Shown in pieces: positions 39,007 through 47,006 of a stretch of DNA of 64,000 nt; within the stretch, counting starts at the first letter, position 1, and each line of letters begins with the position of its first letter. The DNA is from Methylopila jiangsuensis (GTDB lineage: Bacteria > Pseudomonadota > Alphaproteobacteria > Rhizobiales > Methylopilaceae): assembly GCF_027922305.1 (NCBI RefSeq), contig NZ_BSFK01000005.1, positions 620,001-684,000 of the forward strand. The letters run 5' to 3'. The position numbers were made by a program, and so were the translations under genes. The notes beneath the pieces were generated by a model. It saw only the letters and a program-made list of their open reading frames with translations. It made no database searches and was not told where the DNA came from.

Positions 39007-40515
39007 ATGTCGACGCTTGAGACCGCTCCTCCCGAGACCCGCCCCGAGAAGCCGCGCCAGACGCGGCTGAACGATCAGGCGCGCGAGATCGCGGAGCAGT
39101 TCCGCCAGTCCTCCATCTCCCAGGTTCTGCTGGTGGGCGCCGTGCGGCTGATCGACGTGCTGGGCGTCGCGCTGACGGCCGCCGGCGCCTACGCCCTGCT
39201 CCATGACGGCGCGCTCGCGGCGCCCTGGCCCTATCCGGTCGCGACGCTGGCGGCGGTCGTGCTGACGCTGATCTTCGCCCAGGCCGCGGACGCCTATCAT
39301 GTGGTGGCGTTCCGCGTGTTCGGGGGACAGCTCGGCCGCATGCTCGGCGCCTGGACGCTGACCTTCGCCGGCTTCGCGGTGGTCGGCAGCTTCCTGGATT
39401 TCGGCGGCTCGGTGGAGCGGCGCTGGCTCGGCCTGTGGTTCGTGCTCGGCGCCCTGTCCTTCCTGATCTCCCGCCTGGTGCTGACGGCGCTGGTGCGCCG
39501 CTGGGCGGCGGACGGGCGGCTCGGCCGCAAGGCCGTGATCGTAGGCGGCGGCGAGCCCGCGGCCGAGCTGATCCGGGCGCTGGAAAGCACGCCCGGCAAC
39601 GACGTGCACATCTGCGGCGTGTTCGACGACCGCTCCAACGACCGCTCGCCGGCGATCGTGGCGGGCTATCCCAAGCTCGGCACCGTGGCGGAGCTGGTGG
39701 AGTTCGGCCGGGTGGCGCGCATCGACCTGCTGATCGTGACCATCCCGGTCTCGGCCGCCGGCCGGGTGCGCGAAATCCTGAAGACGCTCTGGGTGCTGCC
39801 GGTGGACATCCGCCTGTCGGCCCACACCGACAAGCTGCGCTACCGCCCGCGCGCCTATTCCTATGTGGGCGCCATCCCCATGGTGGAGCTCGCGGAAAAG
39901 CCGATCGCGAACTGGGACTTCGTGATCAAGCGCGCCTTCGACCTGATCGTCGGGACGCTCGCGCTGATCGCGCTGGCCCCGCTGATGATCGCGACCGCCA
40001 TCGCCATCAAGCTCGACAGCCCGGGCCCGGTGTTCTTCCGCCAGAAGCGCTACGGCTTCAACAACGAGGTCATCGACGTCTTCAAGTTCCGCTCGCTCCG
40101 GCACGAGATGGCGGACCCGGACGCCAAGACCGTCGTCACCAAGAACGACAGCCGCGTCACCAAGGTCGGGCGATTCATCCGCAAGACCTCCATCGACGAG
40201 CTGCCGCAGCTGTTCAACGTGCTGAAGGGCGAGCTGTCGCTGGTCGGCCCGCGCCCGCACGCGGTCAACGCCCACACCTCCGAGACGCTGTGGAACGACG
40301 TGGTGGACGGCTATTTCGCCCGCCACAAGGTGAAGCCCGGCGTCACCGGCTGGGCCCAGATCAACGGCTGGCGCGGCGAGGTGGACACCAGCGAGAAGCT
40401 GAAGCGCCGCATCGACCACGACCTCTACTACATCGAGAACTGGTCGATCCTGTTCGACGCCATGATCCTCATCAAGACGCCGTTCGCGCTCGCCAAGACG
40501 GACAACGCCTATTGA
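39007..40515 (+). CDS. Polyisoprenyl-phosphate sugar-1-phosphate transferase (WcaJ/WbaP-like)
   Basis: A 502-residue membrane enzyme that starts polysaccharide repeat-unit assembly by moving a sugar phosphate to undecaprenyl phosphate. Four hydrophobic segments occupy about residues 35-160; a cytoplasmic nucleotide-binding-like region (AVIVGGGEPAAELIRALE) follows. The C-terminal catalytic domain (about 305-502) holds KRAFDLIVGTLALIALAPLM, FKFRSLRHEM and LVGPRPHA. Glucose is the usual sugar in this family, but that is inference here. Start at 39007; a longer frame upstream lacks similarity. Confidence 0.92.
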   Translation: MSTLETAPPETRPEKPRQTRLNDQAREIAEQFRQSSISQVLLVGAVRLIDVLGVALTAAGAYALLHDGALAAPWPYPVATLAAVVLTLIFAQAADAYHVVAFRVFGGQLGRMLGAWTLTFAGFAVVGSFLDFGGSVERRWLGLWFVLGALSFLISRLVLTALVRRWAADGRLGRKAVIVGGGEPAAELIRALESTPGNDVHICGVFDDRSNDRSPAIVAGYPKLGTVAELVEFGRVARIDLLIVTIPVSAAGRVREILKTLWVLPVDIRLSAHTDKLRYRPRAYSYVGAIPMVELAEKPIANWDFVIKRAFDLIVGTLALIALAPLMIATAIAIKLDSPGPVFFRQKRYGFNNEVIDVFKFRSLRHEMADPDAKTVVTKNDSRVTKVGRFIRKTSIDELPQLFNVLKGELSLVGPRPHAVNAHTSETLWNDVVDGYFARHKVKPGVTGWAQINGWRGEVDTSEKLKRRIDHDLYYIENWSILFDAMILIKTPFALAKTDNAY

Positions 40516-41780
40516 GCCAGGCGCGCGCCCTCGGGGCTCCGCGCCCGCTGACGATCGGCGTCGAGACCCTGCGCGAGGGGCTGGTCGCGCTCGCCGTGCT
40601 GACGAGCTTCGTCGTCATGTTCGAGCCGGCGCCCTACGACCTGCTGTTCGTGCTGGCGATCGTGCTGTTTTCGCTCACCGGGCTGACGTTGCCGCGGACG
40701 CTGCTGCCGTTCGTGACGCTGGTCGCGCTCTACCAGCTTGGCGCCGTGCTCACGCTGTCGCTGGTGATCAGCCGGCCCGACACGCTGAAATGGACCATCG
40801 TCGGCGTGTTTCTGGCGGTGACCGGCGTGTTCTACGCGCTGTTTCTCGCCGACCGCACGGAGGCGCGGGCGCGGCTGATCGCCAACGCCTGGGTGGTGGC
40901 GGCCGTCTTCGGCGGGGCGCTCGCCATCATCGGCTATTTCCACCTCGGGCCGGGATCGGACAAGTTCCTGCTCTACGGCCGCGCCAAGGGCGCGTTCAAG
41001 GACCCCAACGTCTACGCGCCCTACCTGATCTTCCCGGCGCTGATCCTGATCCAGCGGCTCTACGCCGCCGACCGGCTCCGGCAGCTGATCTTCATCCTGA
41101 TCCCGCTCGGCGTCATCGTCAGCGGCATCTTCCTCAGCTTCTCCCGCGGCTCCTGGGGCCATCTGATCGCGTCGGCGGCGTTGATGACGGGCCTCACCAT
41201 CCTCGCCTCGCCGAGCCCCGCGCGCCGGGCGCGCATCCTGCTCATCTGCTGCGGGGCGGCGGTCTGCGCGGCGCTGCTGATCCTGGTGCTGCTCAGCCTG
41301 CCCTCGGTGTCGAACCTGTTCGCGGAGCGCGCCAGCCTCGAACAGGGCTACGACGTGGGCCGCTACGGCCGCTTCGGCCGACACCTGCTGGGCGCCCAGA
41401 TCGCGCTGGTGCAGCCGCTCGGCATCGGCATCTACGAGTTCGCGCGCCTGTTCGGCTCGGACGTGCACAACACCTACCTGAACGCCTTCCTGTCCTATGG
41501 CTGGCTCGGGGGCATCTCGCTGGTGGCGCTGGTGATCGTGACCGCAATCTACGGCGGCCGCTACGTGCTGTCGCCAACGCCATGGCGCCCCGTCTTCATC
41601 TGCGCCTACTCCACCTGGCTCGTGCTGATGATGGAGGCCTGGGTGATCGACGTGGACCACTGGCGCCATCAATGGGCGCTGCTCGGCATAACCTGGGGCC
41701 TGATCGCCGCCACCGCCCGGCACGAGAAACGGCGCGTGGGCGCCGCGACGCCGCGCCGGATGGCGCCGACGGCGAATTGA
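40512..41780 (+). CDS. O-antigen ligase/polymerase-like membrane protein (Wzy_C)
   Basis: A 422-residue polytopic protein with about ten to eleven hydrophobic segments and the Wzy_C-like stretch SFSRGSWGHLIASAALM around a long periplasmic loop. It probably polymerises or ligates repeat units made by the two preceding enzymes. The best start is a TTG at 40512 overlapping the previous stop (TTGA); a later ATG inside the first membrane segment is less likely. It is the last gene of the trio; no flippase or length regulator is in the window. Confidence 0.8.
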   Translation: MSQARALGAPRPLTIGVETLREGLVALAVLTSFVVMFEPAPYDLLFVLAIVLFSLTGLTLPRTLLPFVTLVALYQLGAVLTLSLVISRPDTLKWTIVGVFLAVTGVFYALFLADRTEARARLIANAWVVAAVFGGALAIIGYFHLGPGSDKFLLYGRAKGAFKDPNVYAPYLIFPALILIQRLYAADRLRQLIFILIPLGVIVSGIFLSFSRGSWGHLIASAALMTGLTILASPSPARRARILLICCGAAVCAALLILVLLSLPSVSNLFAERASLEQGYDVGRYGRFGRHLLGAQIALVQPLGIGIYEFARLFGSDVHNTYLNAFLSYGWLGGISLVALVIVTAIYGGRYVLSPTPWRPVFICAYSTWLVLMMEAWVIDVDHWRHQWALLGITWGLIAATARHEKRRVGAATPRRMAPTAN

Positions 41781-41838
41781 GCGTTCTTTACGGGCTGGCG
41801 CGCGCCTGCGCCGGTCCGACCGCCGCCTCGTGACGCCC

Positions 41839-42441
41839 ATGACGGACAGAGCCATACCCGACCGCCCGCTCAAGATCGTGCTGATCGACGCCAGCCCCGT
41901 GCGCGCCGCCATCCTTGAGGAAGGATTGCGGGACGCCGGCCACGCCAACATCATGCGCATCGCCGACCACGCCAATCTGCTGGAGCGCATCTACGCCATC
42001 GATCCGGACGTGATCCTGATCGACCTCGCCGACCCGAGCCGCGACGTGCTGGAGCAGATGTTCCAGGTTAGCCGCGCGGTGCGCCGGCCGGTGGGCATGT
42101 TCGTGGACCAGACTGATTCCGCCGCGATCGAGGCCGCCATCGACGCCGGCGTCTCCGCTTACGTGGTCGACGGACTCAGGCGCGAGCGGATCAAGCCGAT
42201 CCTCGACACCACCATCAGCCGCTTCCACGCCTTCTCGAAGCTGCGCTCCGAGCTGGAGCACGCCAAGAGCCAGCTGGAGGAACGCAAGGTCGTGGACCGC
42301 GCCAAAGGCATCCTCATGCGCAGCCGCAACATCGGCGAAGAGGAGGCCTACGGCCTGCTGCGCAAGGTGGCCATGAACGAGAAGAAGAAGATCGCCGAGA
42401 TCGCGCAATCGGTGGTCACCGCCGCGGAGTTGCTGGGATGA
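41839..42441 (+). CDS. nasT: ANTAR-domain antiterminator NasT
   Basis: A 200-residue two-domain regulator. Residues ~1-125 form a response-regulator receiver (IVLIDASPVRAAILEEGL; Asp in VILIDLADP). The C-terminal ANTAR domain reads QLEERKVVDRAKGILM and EEEAYGLLRKVAMNEKKKIAEIA and binds paired hexaloop RNA hairpins. When released from NasS it prevents termination in nitrate-assimilation leaders. I chose the ATG at 41839; a GTG three codons upstream is possible. Its stop overlaps nasS (ATGA). Confidence 0.93.
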   Translation: MTDRAIPDRPLKIVLIDASPVRAAILEEGLRDAGHANIMRIADHANLLERIYAIDPDVILIDLADPSRDVLEQMFQVSRAVRRPVGMFVDQTDSAAIEAAIDAGVSAYVVDGLRRERIKPILDTTISRFHAFSKLRSELEHAKSQLEERKVVDRAKGILMRSRNIGEEEAYGLLRKVAMNEKKKIAEIAQSVVTAAELLG

Positions 42442-43541
42442 GCCTGGACCGTGTTCGCATCGGCTTCATACCGCTCGTGGACGCCGCGATCCCCATCGTC
42501 GCGGCGGATGTGGGCTTCGCCGCGGCTGAAGGCTTCGCCATCGATCTGGCGCGGGAGGTGTCGTGGTCGAACATCCGCGACCGGCTGACGCTCGGGCATT
42601 TCGACGTGGCTCATCTGCTGGCGCCGCTCGCCATCGCCACCTCGCTCGGCCTCGGCGCGCTGCAGGCCCCGCTGGCCGCGCCCGTCACCTGCGGCCTCAA
42701 CGGCAACGCCATCACGCTCTCCCCCGATCTCTATGACGAGTTGATGGATCATTTCGCGCCGGACGCGAACCTGTTCGACCCCCGGGCGACGGGGGCCGCC
42801 TTCGCGGCGCTGGTCCGCGCCCGCCGCGTCCGGGGCGACGAGCAGCCGACGCTCGGCATGACCTTTCCATTCTCCAGCCACAACTATCTGCTGCGGCTGT
42901 GGCTGGCGGATGCGGGCCTGACGCCCGACGAGGACGTGCGCCTGGCGGTGGTGCCGCCGCCCTACATGGTGGACGCGCTGGAGCACGGCCATGTGGACGG
43001 CTTCTGCGTCGGCGCGCCGTGGAACGCGGTCGCCGTCAGCCTGGGACTGGGGCGCATCATCCATCTCGGCGTGGATCTGGTGGCGCGCTGTCCGGAGAAG
43101 GTGCTCGCGGTCCGCGAGAGCTGGCTGACCGAGGCGCCCGAACGCGCGGACGCGCTGGTGCGCGCCTGCCTCAACGCGGCCCAATGGTGCGACGATCCGG
43201 CCAACCGCGACGACCTCGCCACGCTGCTGTCGTCGCCGCACCGGCTCGATGTGCCGCCCGGCGTCATCCGCGCCGCCCTCGACGGCCGGTTGCAGGTGGG
43301 GCGCGGCGTGCGCGCCCATGACGACTACCAGATCTTCGGCCGCGATCACGCTCTGCGGCCCGATCCGCGCCATGCGCTGTGGCTCTATGCGCAGATGACC
43401 CGCTGGCGCCAGGCGAGCGGCGAGGAGGGCGAGGCCGCGCGCGCCGCGTCGGTCTACCGTCCCGACCTGTTTGATCGGGCGGCCGGAACCCCGCCGCCGT
43501 CTCTCCTGGAAGATCCGCTGGGCGTCTTTCCCGGCGTGTGA
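42438..43541 (+). CDS. nasS: Nitrate/nitrite sensor NasS
   Basis: A 367-residue NrtA-like solute-binding protein without any signal peptide, so it stays in the cytoplasm. FIPLVDAAIPIVAADVGFAA at the N terminus and TFPFSSHNYLLRLWLADAG match the nitrate-binding family. NasS holds NasT inactive when nitrate and nitrite are absent. It overlaps nasT by 4 nt and lies directly upstream of the leader that NasT should control. Confidence 0.93.
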   Translation: MSLDRVRIGFIPLVDAAIPIVAADVGFAAAEGFAIDLAREVSWSNIRDRLTLGHFDVAHLLAPLAIATSLGLGALQAPLAAPVTCGLNGNAITLSPDLYDELMDHFAPDANLFDPRATGAAFAALVRARRVRGDEQPTLGMTFPFSSHNYLLRLWLADAGLTPDEDVRLAVVPPPYMVDALEHGHVDGFCVGAPWNAVAVSLGLGRIIHLGVDLVARCPEKVLAVRESWLTEAPERADALVRACLNAAQWCDDPANRDDLATLLSSPHRLDVPPGVIRAALDGRLQVGRGVRAHDDYQIFGRDHALRPDPRHALWLYAQMTRWRQASGEEGEAARAASVYRPDLFDRAAGTPPPSLLEDPLGVFPGV

Positions 43542-43690
43542 TCCCGTGCGCCTTAGTTGAGCAGCGCCCAGCATTAAGGCGCCGTCTGCGTTTTGCTGCG
43601 GCGCCAAATGGGGTGCGGCGAACCGCTCGGAATCGCCACCCGAAACTAAAATCCTTCAAATTCGAAGCTCCAGCGCATTCGCGCGTGAGT

Positions 43691-43706
43691 TGGCACGCCT
43701 TCTGCA
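43691..43706 (+). promoter_or_regulatory. Sigma-54 promoter of the nitrate assimilation operon
   Basis: TGGCACGCCTTCTGCA has GG at 43692-43693 and GC at 43704-43705, 10 nt apart, an almost ideal -24/-12 RpoN element. The start site would fall near 43717, just upstream of the ANTAR-type hairpins. Upstream, in 43542-43690, I see no gene. Confidence 0.85.
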
Positions 43707-43752
43707 TAGCAATACGCGAAGGCCCGCGCCGACGAAGACGCCGCTTTCACCC

Positions 43753-43782
43753 GCCCAACGATGGGCCCCAGCACAGCCGCTG
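43753..43782 (+). promoter_or_regulatory. Paired ANTAR-target RNA hairpins in the nrtA leader
   Basis: Two tandem 4-bp stems each carry a six-base loop with A at position 1 and G at position 4: GCCC-AACGAT-GGGC (43753-43766) and CAGC-ACAGCC-GCTG (43769-43782). This is the two-hairpin motif that ANTAR proteins bind. The second hairpin shares bases 43775-43782 with the following terminator, so the two are mutually exclusive. Confidence 0.75.
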
Positions 43783-43823
43783 ATCTGACACGCGATCTCG
43801 CATGTCCGGACAGCGGCTTTTTT
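43775..43823 (+). terminator. Attenuator terminator in the nrtA leader
   Basis: AGCCGCTG (43775-43782) pairs with CAGCGGCT (43811-43818), followed by a run of six T. It lies about 80 nt before the nrtA start and should stop transcription unless NasT stabilises the upstream hairpins. Confidence 0.8.
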
Positions 43824-43900
43824 ATTTTCCGATCGCTTCGCGGGGAGCGGTCGTCCGACGACCACGGCGCCGATGGGCGCAAATGGAGCCGACGACTGAG

Positions 43901-45211
43901 ATGACCAAAGACGTCTCGACCTTTCTGACTTCGGGCCTCAGCCGCCGCACGGTCCTTCGCGCCGGCGCGGGCGTTGCGGCGACGCTTGCGGCTGCGCGCG
44001 CTCTGTCGCCTTCGGGCGTGTTCGCGCAGGGCGCCGGCCCGGAAACCACCAAGGCCAAGCTCGGCTTCATCGCGCTGACCGACGCAGGACCTCTGTTCGT
44101 CGCCAAGGAAAAAGGCTTCTTCGACAAATACGGCATGACCGACGTCGAGGTGGCCAAGCAGTCGTCCTGGGGAACGACGCGCGACAACATCGTGCTCGGC
44201 TCCGGCGGCGGCGGCATCGACGGCGCGCATATCCTCACGCCGATGCCCTACCTCATCACCACCGGCGCGATGACCCAGAACAACCGCCCGACGGAGATGT
44301 ACATTCTCAGCCGGCTGAACGTGGCCGGGCAGTGCATTTCGGTCGGCCAGGAATACGCCGACCTCCAGCTCGGCCTCGACACCAGGCCGTTCAAGACGGC
44401 GCTTGAGAAGAAGAAGGCCTCCGGCAAGGAGGTCAAGGCCGCCATGACCTTCCCCGGCGGCACCCATGATCTCTGGATCCGCTACTGGCTCGCTGCCGGG
44501 GGCGTCGACCCCAACCGGGACATCCAGACCATCGTCGTGCCGCCCGCCCAGATGGTGGCGAACATGAAGGTCGGCACCATGGACTGCTTCTGCGTCTGCG
44601 AGCCGTGGAACGAGCAGCTCAAGAACCAGAAGATCGGCTACACGGCCCTGACCACCGGCGAGCTCTGGAACAAGCATCCCGAGAAGGCCCTCGCGCTGCG
44701 CGCCGACTATGTGGACAAGAACCCCAAGGCCGCGAAGGCCCTGCTGCTGGCGGTCATGGAGGCCCAGCAGTGGTGCGAGAAAATGGAGAACAAGGAAGAG
44801 CTCGCCGCCATCTGCGCCAAGCGCAACTGGATCGGCGCTCCGGTCGCCGACACCGTGGCGCGCATGAAGGGCACGTTCGACTACGGCGCCGGCAAGCCCG
44901 TGGTCGAGAACAGCCCCTTCATGATGCACTACTGGGCGGACAACGCCTCCTACCCCTACAAGAGCCACGACCTCTGGTTCATCGCCGAGGACATGCGCTG
45001 GGGCTACCTGCCCTCCACCCTCGACGCCAAGGCGCTGGTGGACAAGGTTAACCGCGAGGACCTGTGGCGCGACGCCGCCAAGGACCTCGGCGTGACCGGC
45101 GCGCCCGAGACCACGTCCCGCGGCAAGGAGACCTTCTTCGACGGCAAGGTCTTCGATCCTGAAAACCCGATGGCCTATCTCGACAGCCTCGAGATCAAGA
45201 AGGCGGCCTGA
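43901..45211 (+). CDS. nrtA: Nitrate ABC transporter substrate-binding protein
   Basis: A 436-residue periplasmic nitrate-binding protein. The N terminus has a Tat-type signal (LSRRTVLRAGAGVAATLAAA, with a cleavable region ending VFAQG). The body shows AKLGFIALTDAGPLFVAKEKGFF, TFPGGTHDLWIRYWLAAGG and FCVCEPWNEQ, as in NrtA. I prefer the ATG at 43901; an ATG at 43883 is equally in frame, and neither has a strong ribosome site. It is the first gene after the sigma-54 promoter and NasT-controlled attenuator. Confidence 0.94.
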   Translation: MTKDVSTFLTSGLSRRTVLRAGAGVAATLAAARALSPSGVFAQGAGPETTKAKLGFIALTDAGPLFVAKEKGFFDKYGMTDVEVAKQSSWGTTRDNIVLGSGGGGIDGAHILTPMPYLITTGAMTQNNRPTEMYILSRLNVAGQCISVGQEYADLQLGLDTRPFKTALEKKKASGKEVKAAMTFPGGTHDLWIRYWLAAGGVDPNRDIQTIVVPPAQMVANMKVGTMDCFCVCEPWNEQLKNQKIGYTALTTGELWNKHPEKALALRADYVDKNPKAAKALLLAVMEAQQWCEKMENKEELAAICAKRNWIGAPVADTVARMKGTFDYGAGKPVVENSPFMMHYWADNASYPYKSHDLWFIAEDMRWGYLPSTLDAKALVDKVNREDLWRDAAKDLGVTGAPETTSRGKETFFDGKVFDPENPMAYLDSLEIKKAA

Positions 45212-45219
45212 TCCCCGAC

Positions 45220-45246
45220 GGGAGCGGCCGCCCGCCGGCCGCTCCC
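45220..45246 (+). repeat. Intercistronic hairpin between nrtA and nrtB
   Basis: A perfect 11-bp stem (45220-45230 and 45236-45246) with a 5-nt loop and no T tract. It probably protects the 3' end of a short nrtA transcript, so that more binding protein than permease is made. Confidence 0.6.
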
Positions 45247-45270
45247 GGCCTGAAACACCGGAGAGCCCTC

Positions 45271-46185
45271 ATGACGCAGACCGCCGCCGCGTCGTCCAAC
45301 GTGACGCCGCTGAAGACGCAAGGCCCGCAGACCACGGCCCATGTGGTCGCCCTGCCGAAAGCGCAGCCCAAGAGCGCGCTGCTGTCCCCGCGCCTGAAGG
45401 CGCGCGGGGTCGAGCTTGCGCAGAACCTTATTCCTCCGCTGCTGACGATCGCGGCGCTGCTGCTGCTGTGGGAGATGCTGTGCTCCTCGCCCGGCTCGTC
45501 GCTGCCGGCGCCCTCGACGGTGGTGTCCGACACCTGGGAGCTGATCGCCAATCCGTTCTACGACAACGGCGGCAACGACAAGGGCCTCGGCTGGCAGCTC
45601 TACGCCTCCCTGAAGCGGGTGGCGCTCGGCTACACGCTAGCGGCCGTGTTCGGCATCGCGCTGGGCGCGCTGGTCGGCGGCTCCACCTGGGCCATGCGCG
45701 GCCTCGATCCGGTGTTCCAGGTGCTGCGCACCATCCCGCCGCTCGCCTGGCTGCCGCTGTCGCTGGCGGCGTTCCGCGACGGCGAGCCTTCGGCGATCTT
45801 CGTCATCTTCATCACCGCGATCTGGCCGGTCATCATCAACACCGCGGTGGGCATCCGAAACATCCCGCAAGACTACAAGAACGTGGCTCAGGTTCTTCGC
45901 CTGAACGCCTGGGAGTATTTCCACAAGATCATGCTTCCGGCGGCTGCCCCTTACATCTTCACGGGCCTGCGCATCGGCATCGGACTGAGCTGGCTCGCCA
46001 TCGTCGCGGCGGAAATGCTGATCGGCGGCGTCGGCATCGGCTTCTTCATCTGGGACGCGTGGAACTCGTCGCGCATCAGCGACATCATCCTCGCGCTCGT
46101 CTACGTGGGCGCCGTCGGCTTCGTGCTCGACCGGATCGTCGCCCTCATCGCCGTCGCGGTCACCCGCGGCACCGCCAACGCCTGA
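45271..46185 (+). CDS. nrtB: Nitrate ABC transporter permease
   Basis: A 304-residue inner-membrane permease with about six hydrophobic segments after a ~45-residue hydrophilic N-terminal tail. The ATPase-coupling EAA-like region lies around YKNVAQVLRLNAWEYFHKIMLPAAAPYIFTGLRIGIG, read here in part as LRLNAWEYFHKIMLPAAAP. It forms the membrane channel for NrtA-delivered nitrate. It starts 59 nt after nrtA, behind an intercistronic hairpin. Confidence 0.94.
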   Translation: MTQTAAASSNVTPLKTQGPQTTAHVVALPKAQPKSALLSPRLKARGVELAQNLIPPLLTIAALLLLWEMLCSSPGSSLPAPSTVVSDTWELIANPFYDNGGNDKGLGWQLYASLKRVALGYTLAAVFGIALGALVGGSTWAMRGLDPVFQVLRTIPPLAWLPLSLAAFRDGEPSAIFVIFITAIWPVIINTAVGIRNIPQDYKNVAQVLRLNAWEYFHKIMLPAAAPYIFTGLRIGIGLSWLAIVAAEMLIGGVGIGFFIWDAWNSSRISDIILALVYVGAVGFVLDRIVALIAVAVTRGTANA

Positions 46186-46197
46186 GGAGACGAGCCC

Positions 46198-46995
46198 ATG
46201 GCCCAATCGTTCCTGACCATCCAGCAGGTGGACAAGAGCTTCACCCGCGGCTCCATGACCAACGAGGTGCTGAAGGACATCTCGCTCGACGTGGAGCAGG
46301 GCGAGTTCATCTCGATCATCGGCCATTCCGGCTGCGGCAAGTCCACCCTGCTCAACATCGTCGCCGGTCTGACCAGGGCGACCAAGGGCGTCGTCTTCCT
46401 CGAAGGCGCCGTGGTGGACGAACCCGGACCGGACCGCGCGGTTGTGTTCCAGAACCATTCGCTGCTGCCGTGGCTGACCGCTTACGAGAACGTGGCGCTC
46501 GCGGTCGACAAGGTTTTCGCCCGCACCAAGAGCAAGGCCGAGCGCCACGACTGGACCATGCGCCAGATCGAGCTGGTGAACATGGCCCACGCCAAGGACC
46601 GGCGGCCGTCCGAGATCTCGGGCGGCATGAAGCAGCGCATCGGCATCGCCCGGGCGCTCGCCATGCAGCCCAAGGTCCTGCTGCTGGACGAGCCCTTCGG
46701 GGCCCTTGACGCCCTCACCCGCACCCACCTGCAGGACCAGGTGATGCAGATCCAGGCGGAGCTCAACAACACGGTGCTGATGATCACCCACGACGTGGAC
46801 GAGGCCGTGCTGCTCTCGGACCGCATCGTGATGATGACCAACGGCCCTTCGGCCCGCATCGGCGAAATCCTCGAGGTGCCGCTGGAGCGGCCGCGCAAGC
46901 GGCTGGAGCTGGTGTCCGACCGCAACTACATCGCGGCCCGCGCGGAGGTGCTGAAGTTCCTCTACGAGCGCCACCGCTTCGTCGAGGCGGCCTGA
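46198..46995 (+). CDS. nrtD: Nitrate ABC transporter ATP-binding protein
   Basis: A 265-residue ATPase that powers nitrate uptake. Walker A GHSGCGKST, Q-loop VVFQNHSLLPWLTAYENVALAV, signature EISGGMKQRIGIARAL and Walker B LLLDEPFGALDALT are intact. It lacks the C-terminal solute-binding domain of NrtC, so it is NrtD-like, probably acting as a homodimer. GAGGAG precedes the ATG, 12 nt after nrtB. Confidence 0.93.
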   Translation: MAQSFLTIQQVDKSFTRGSMTNEVLKDISLDVEQGEFISIIGHSGCGKSTLLNIVAGLTRATKGVVFLEGAVVDEPGPDRAVVFQNHSLLPWLTAYENVALAVDKVFARTKSKAERHDWTMRQIELVNMAHAKDRRPSEISGGMKQRIGIARALAMQPKVLLLDEPFGALDALTRTHLQDQVMQIQAELNNTVLMITHDVDEAVLLSDRIVMMTNGPSARIGEILEVPLERPRKRLELVSDRNYIAARAEVLKFLYERHRFVEAA

Positions 46996-47006
46996 GGAGC
47001 CCCGCC

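Noticed and set aside
41781-41838. A sigma-54 promoter in front of nasT
   Set aside because: A GG and a GC in a TGGC-like context are 9 nt apart, not 10, within a simple CG-repeat.
43560-43625. NtrC-binding sites upstream of the sigma-54 promoter
   Set aside because: GGCGCC and GGGTGC half-sites are near the right distance, but spacing and bases deviate from TGCACC-N5-GGTGCA too much to call.
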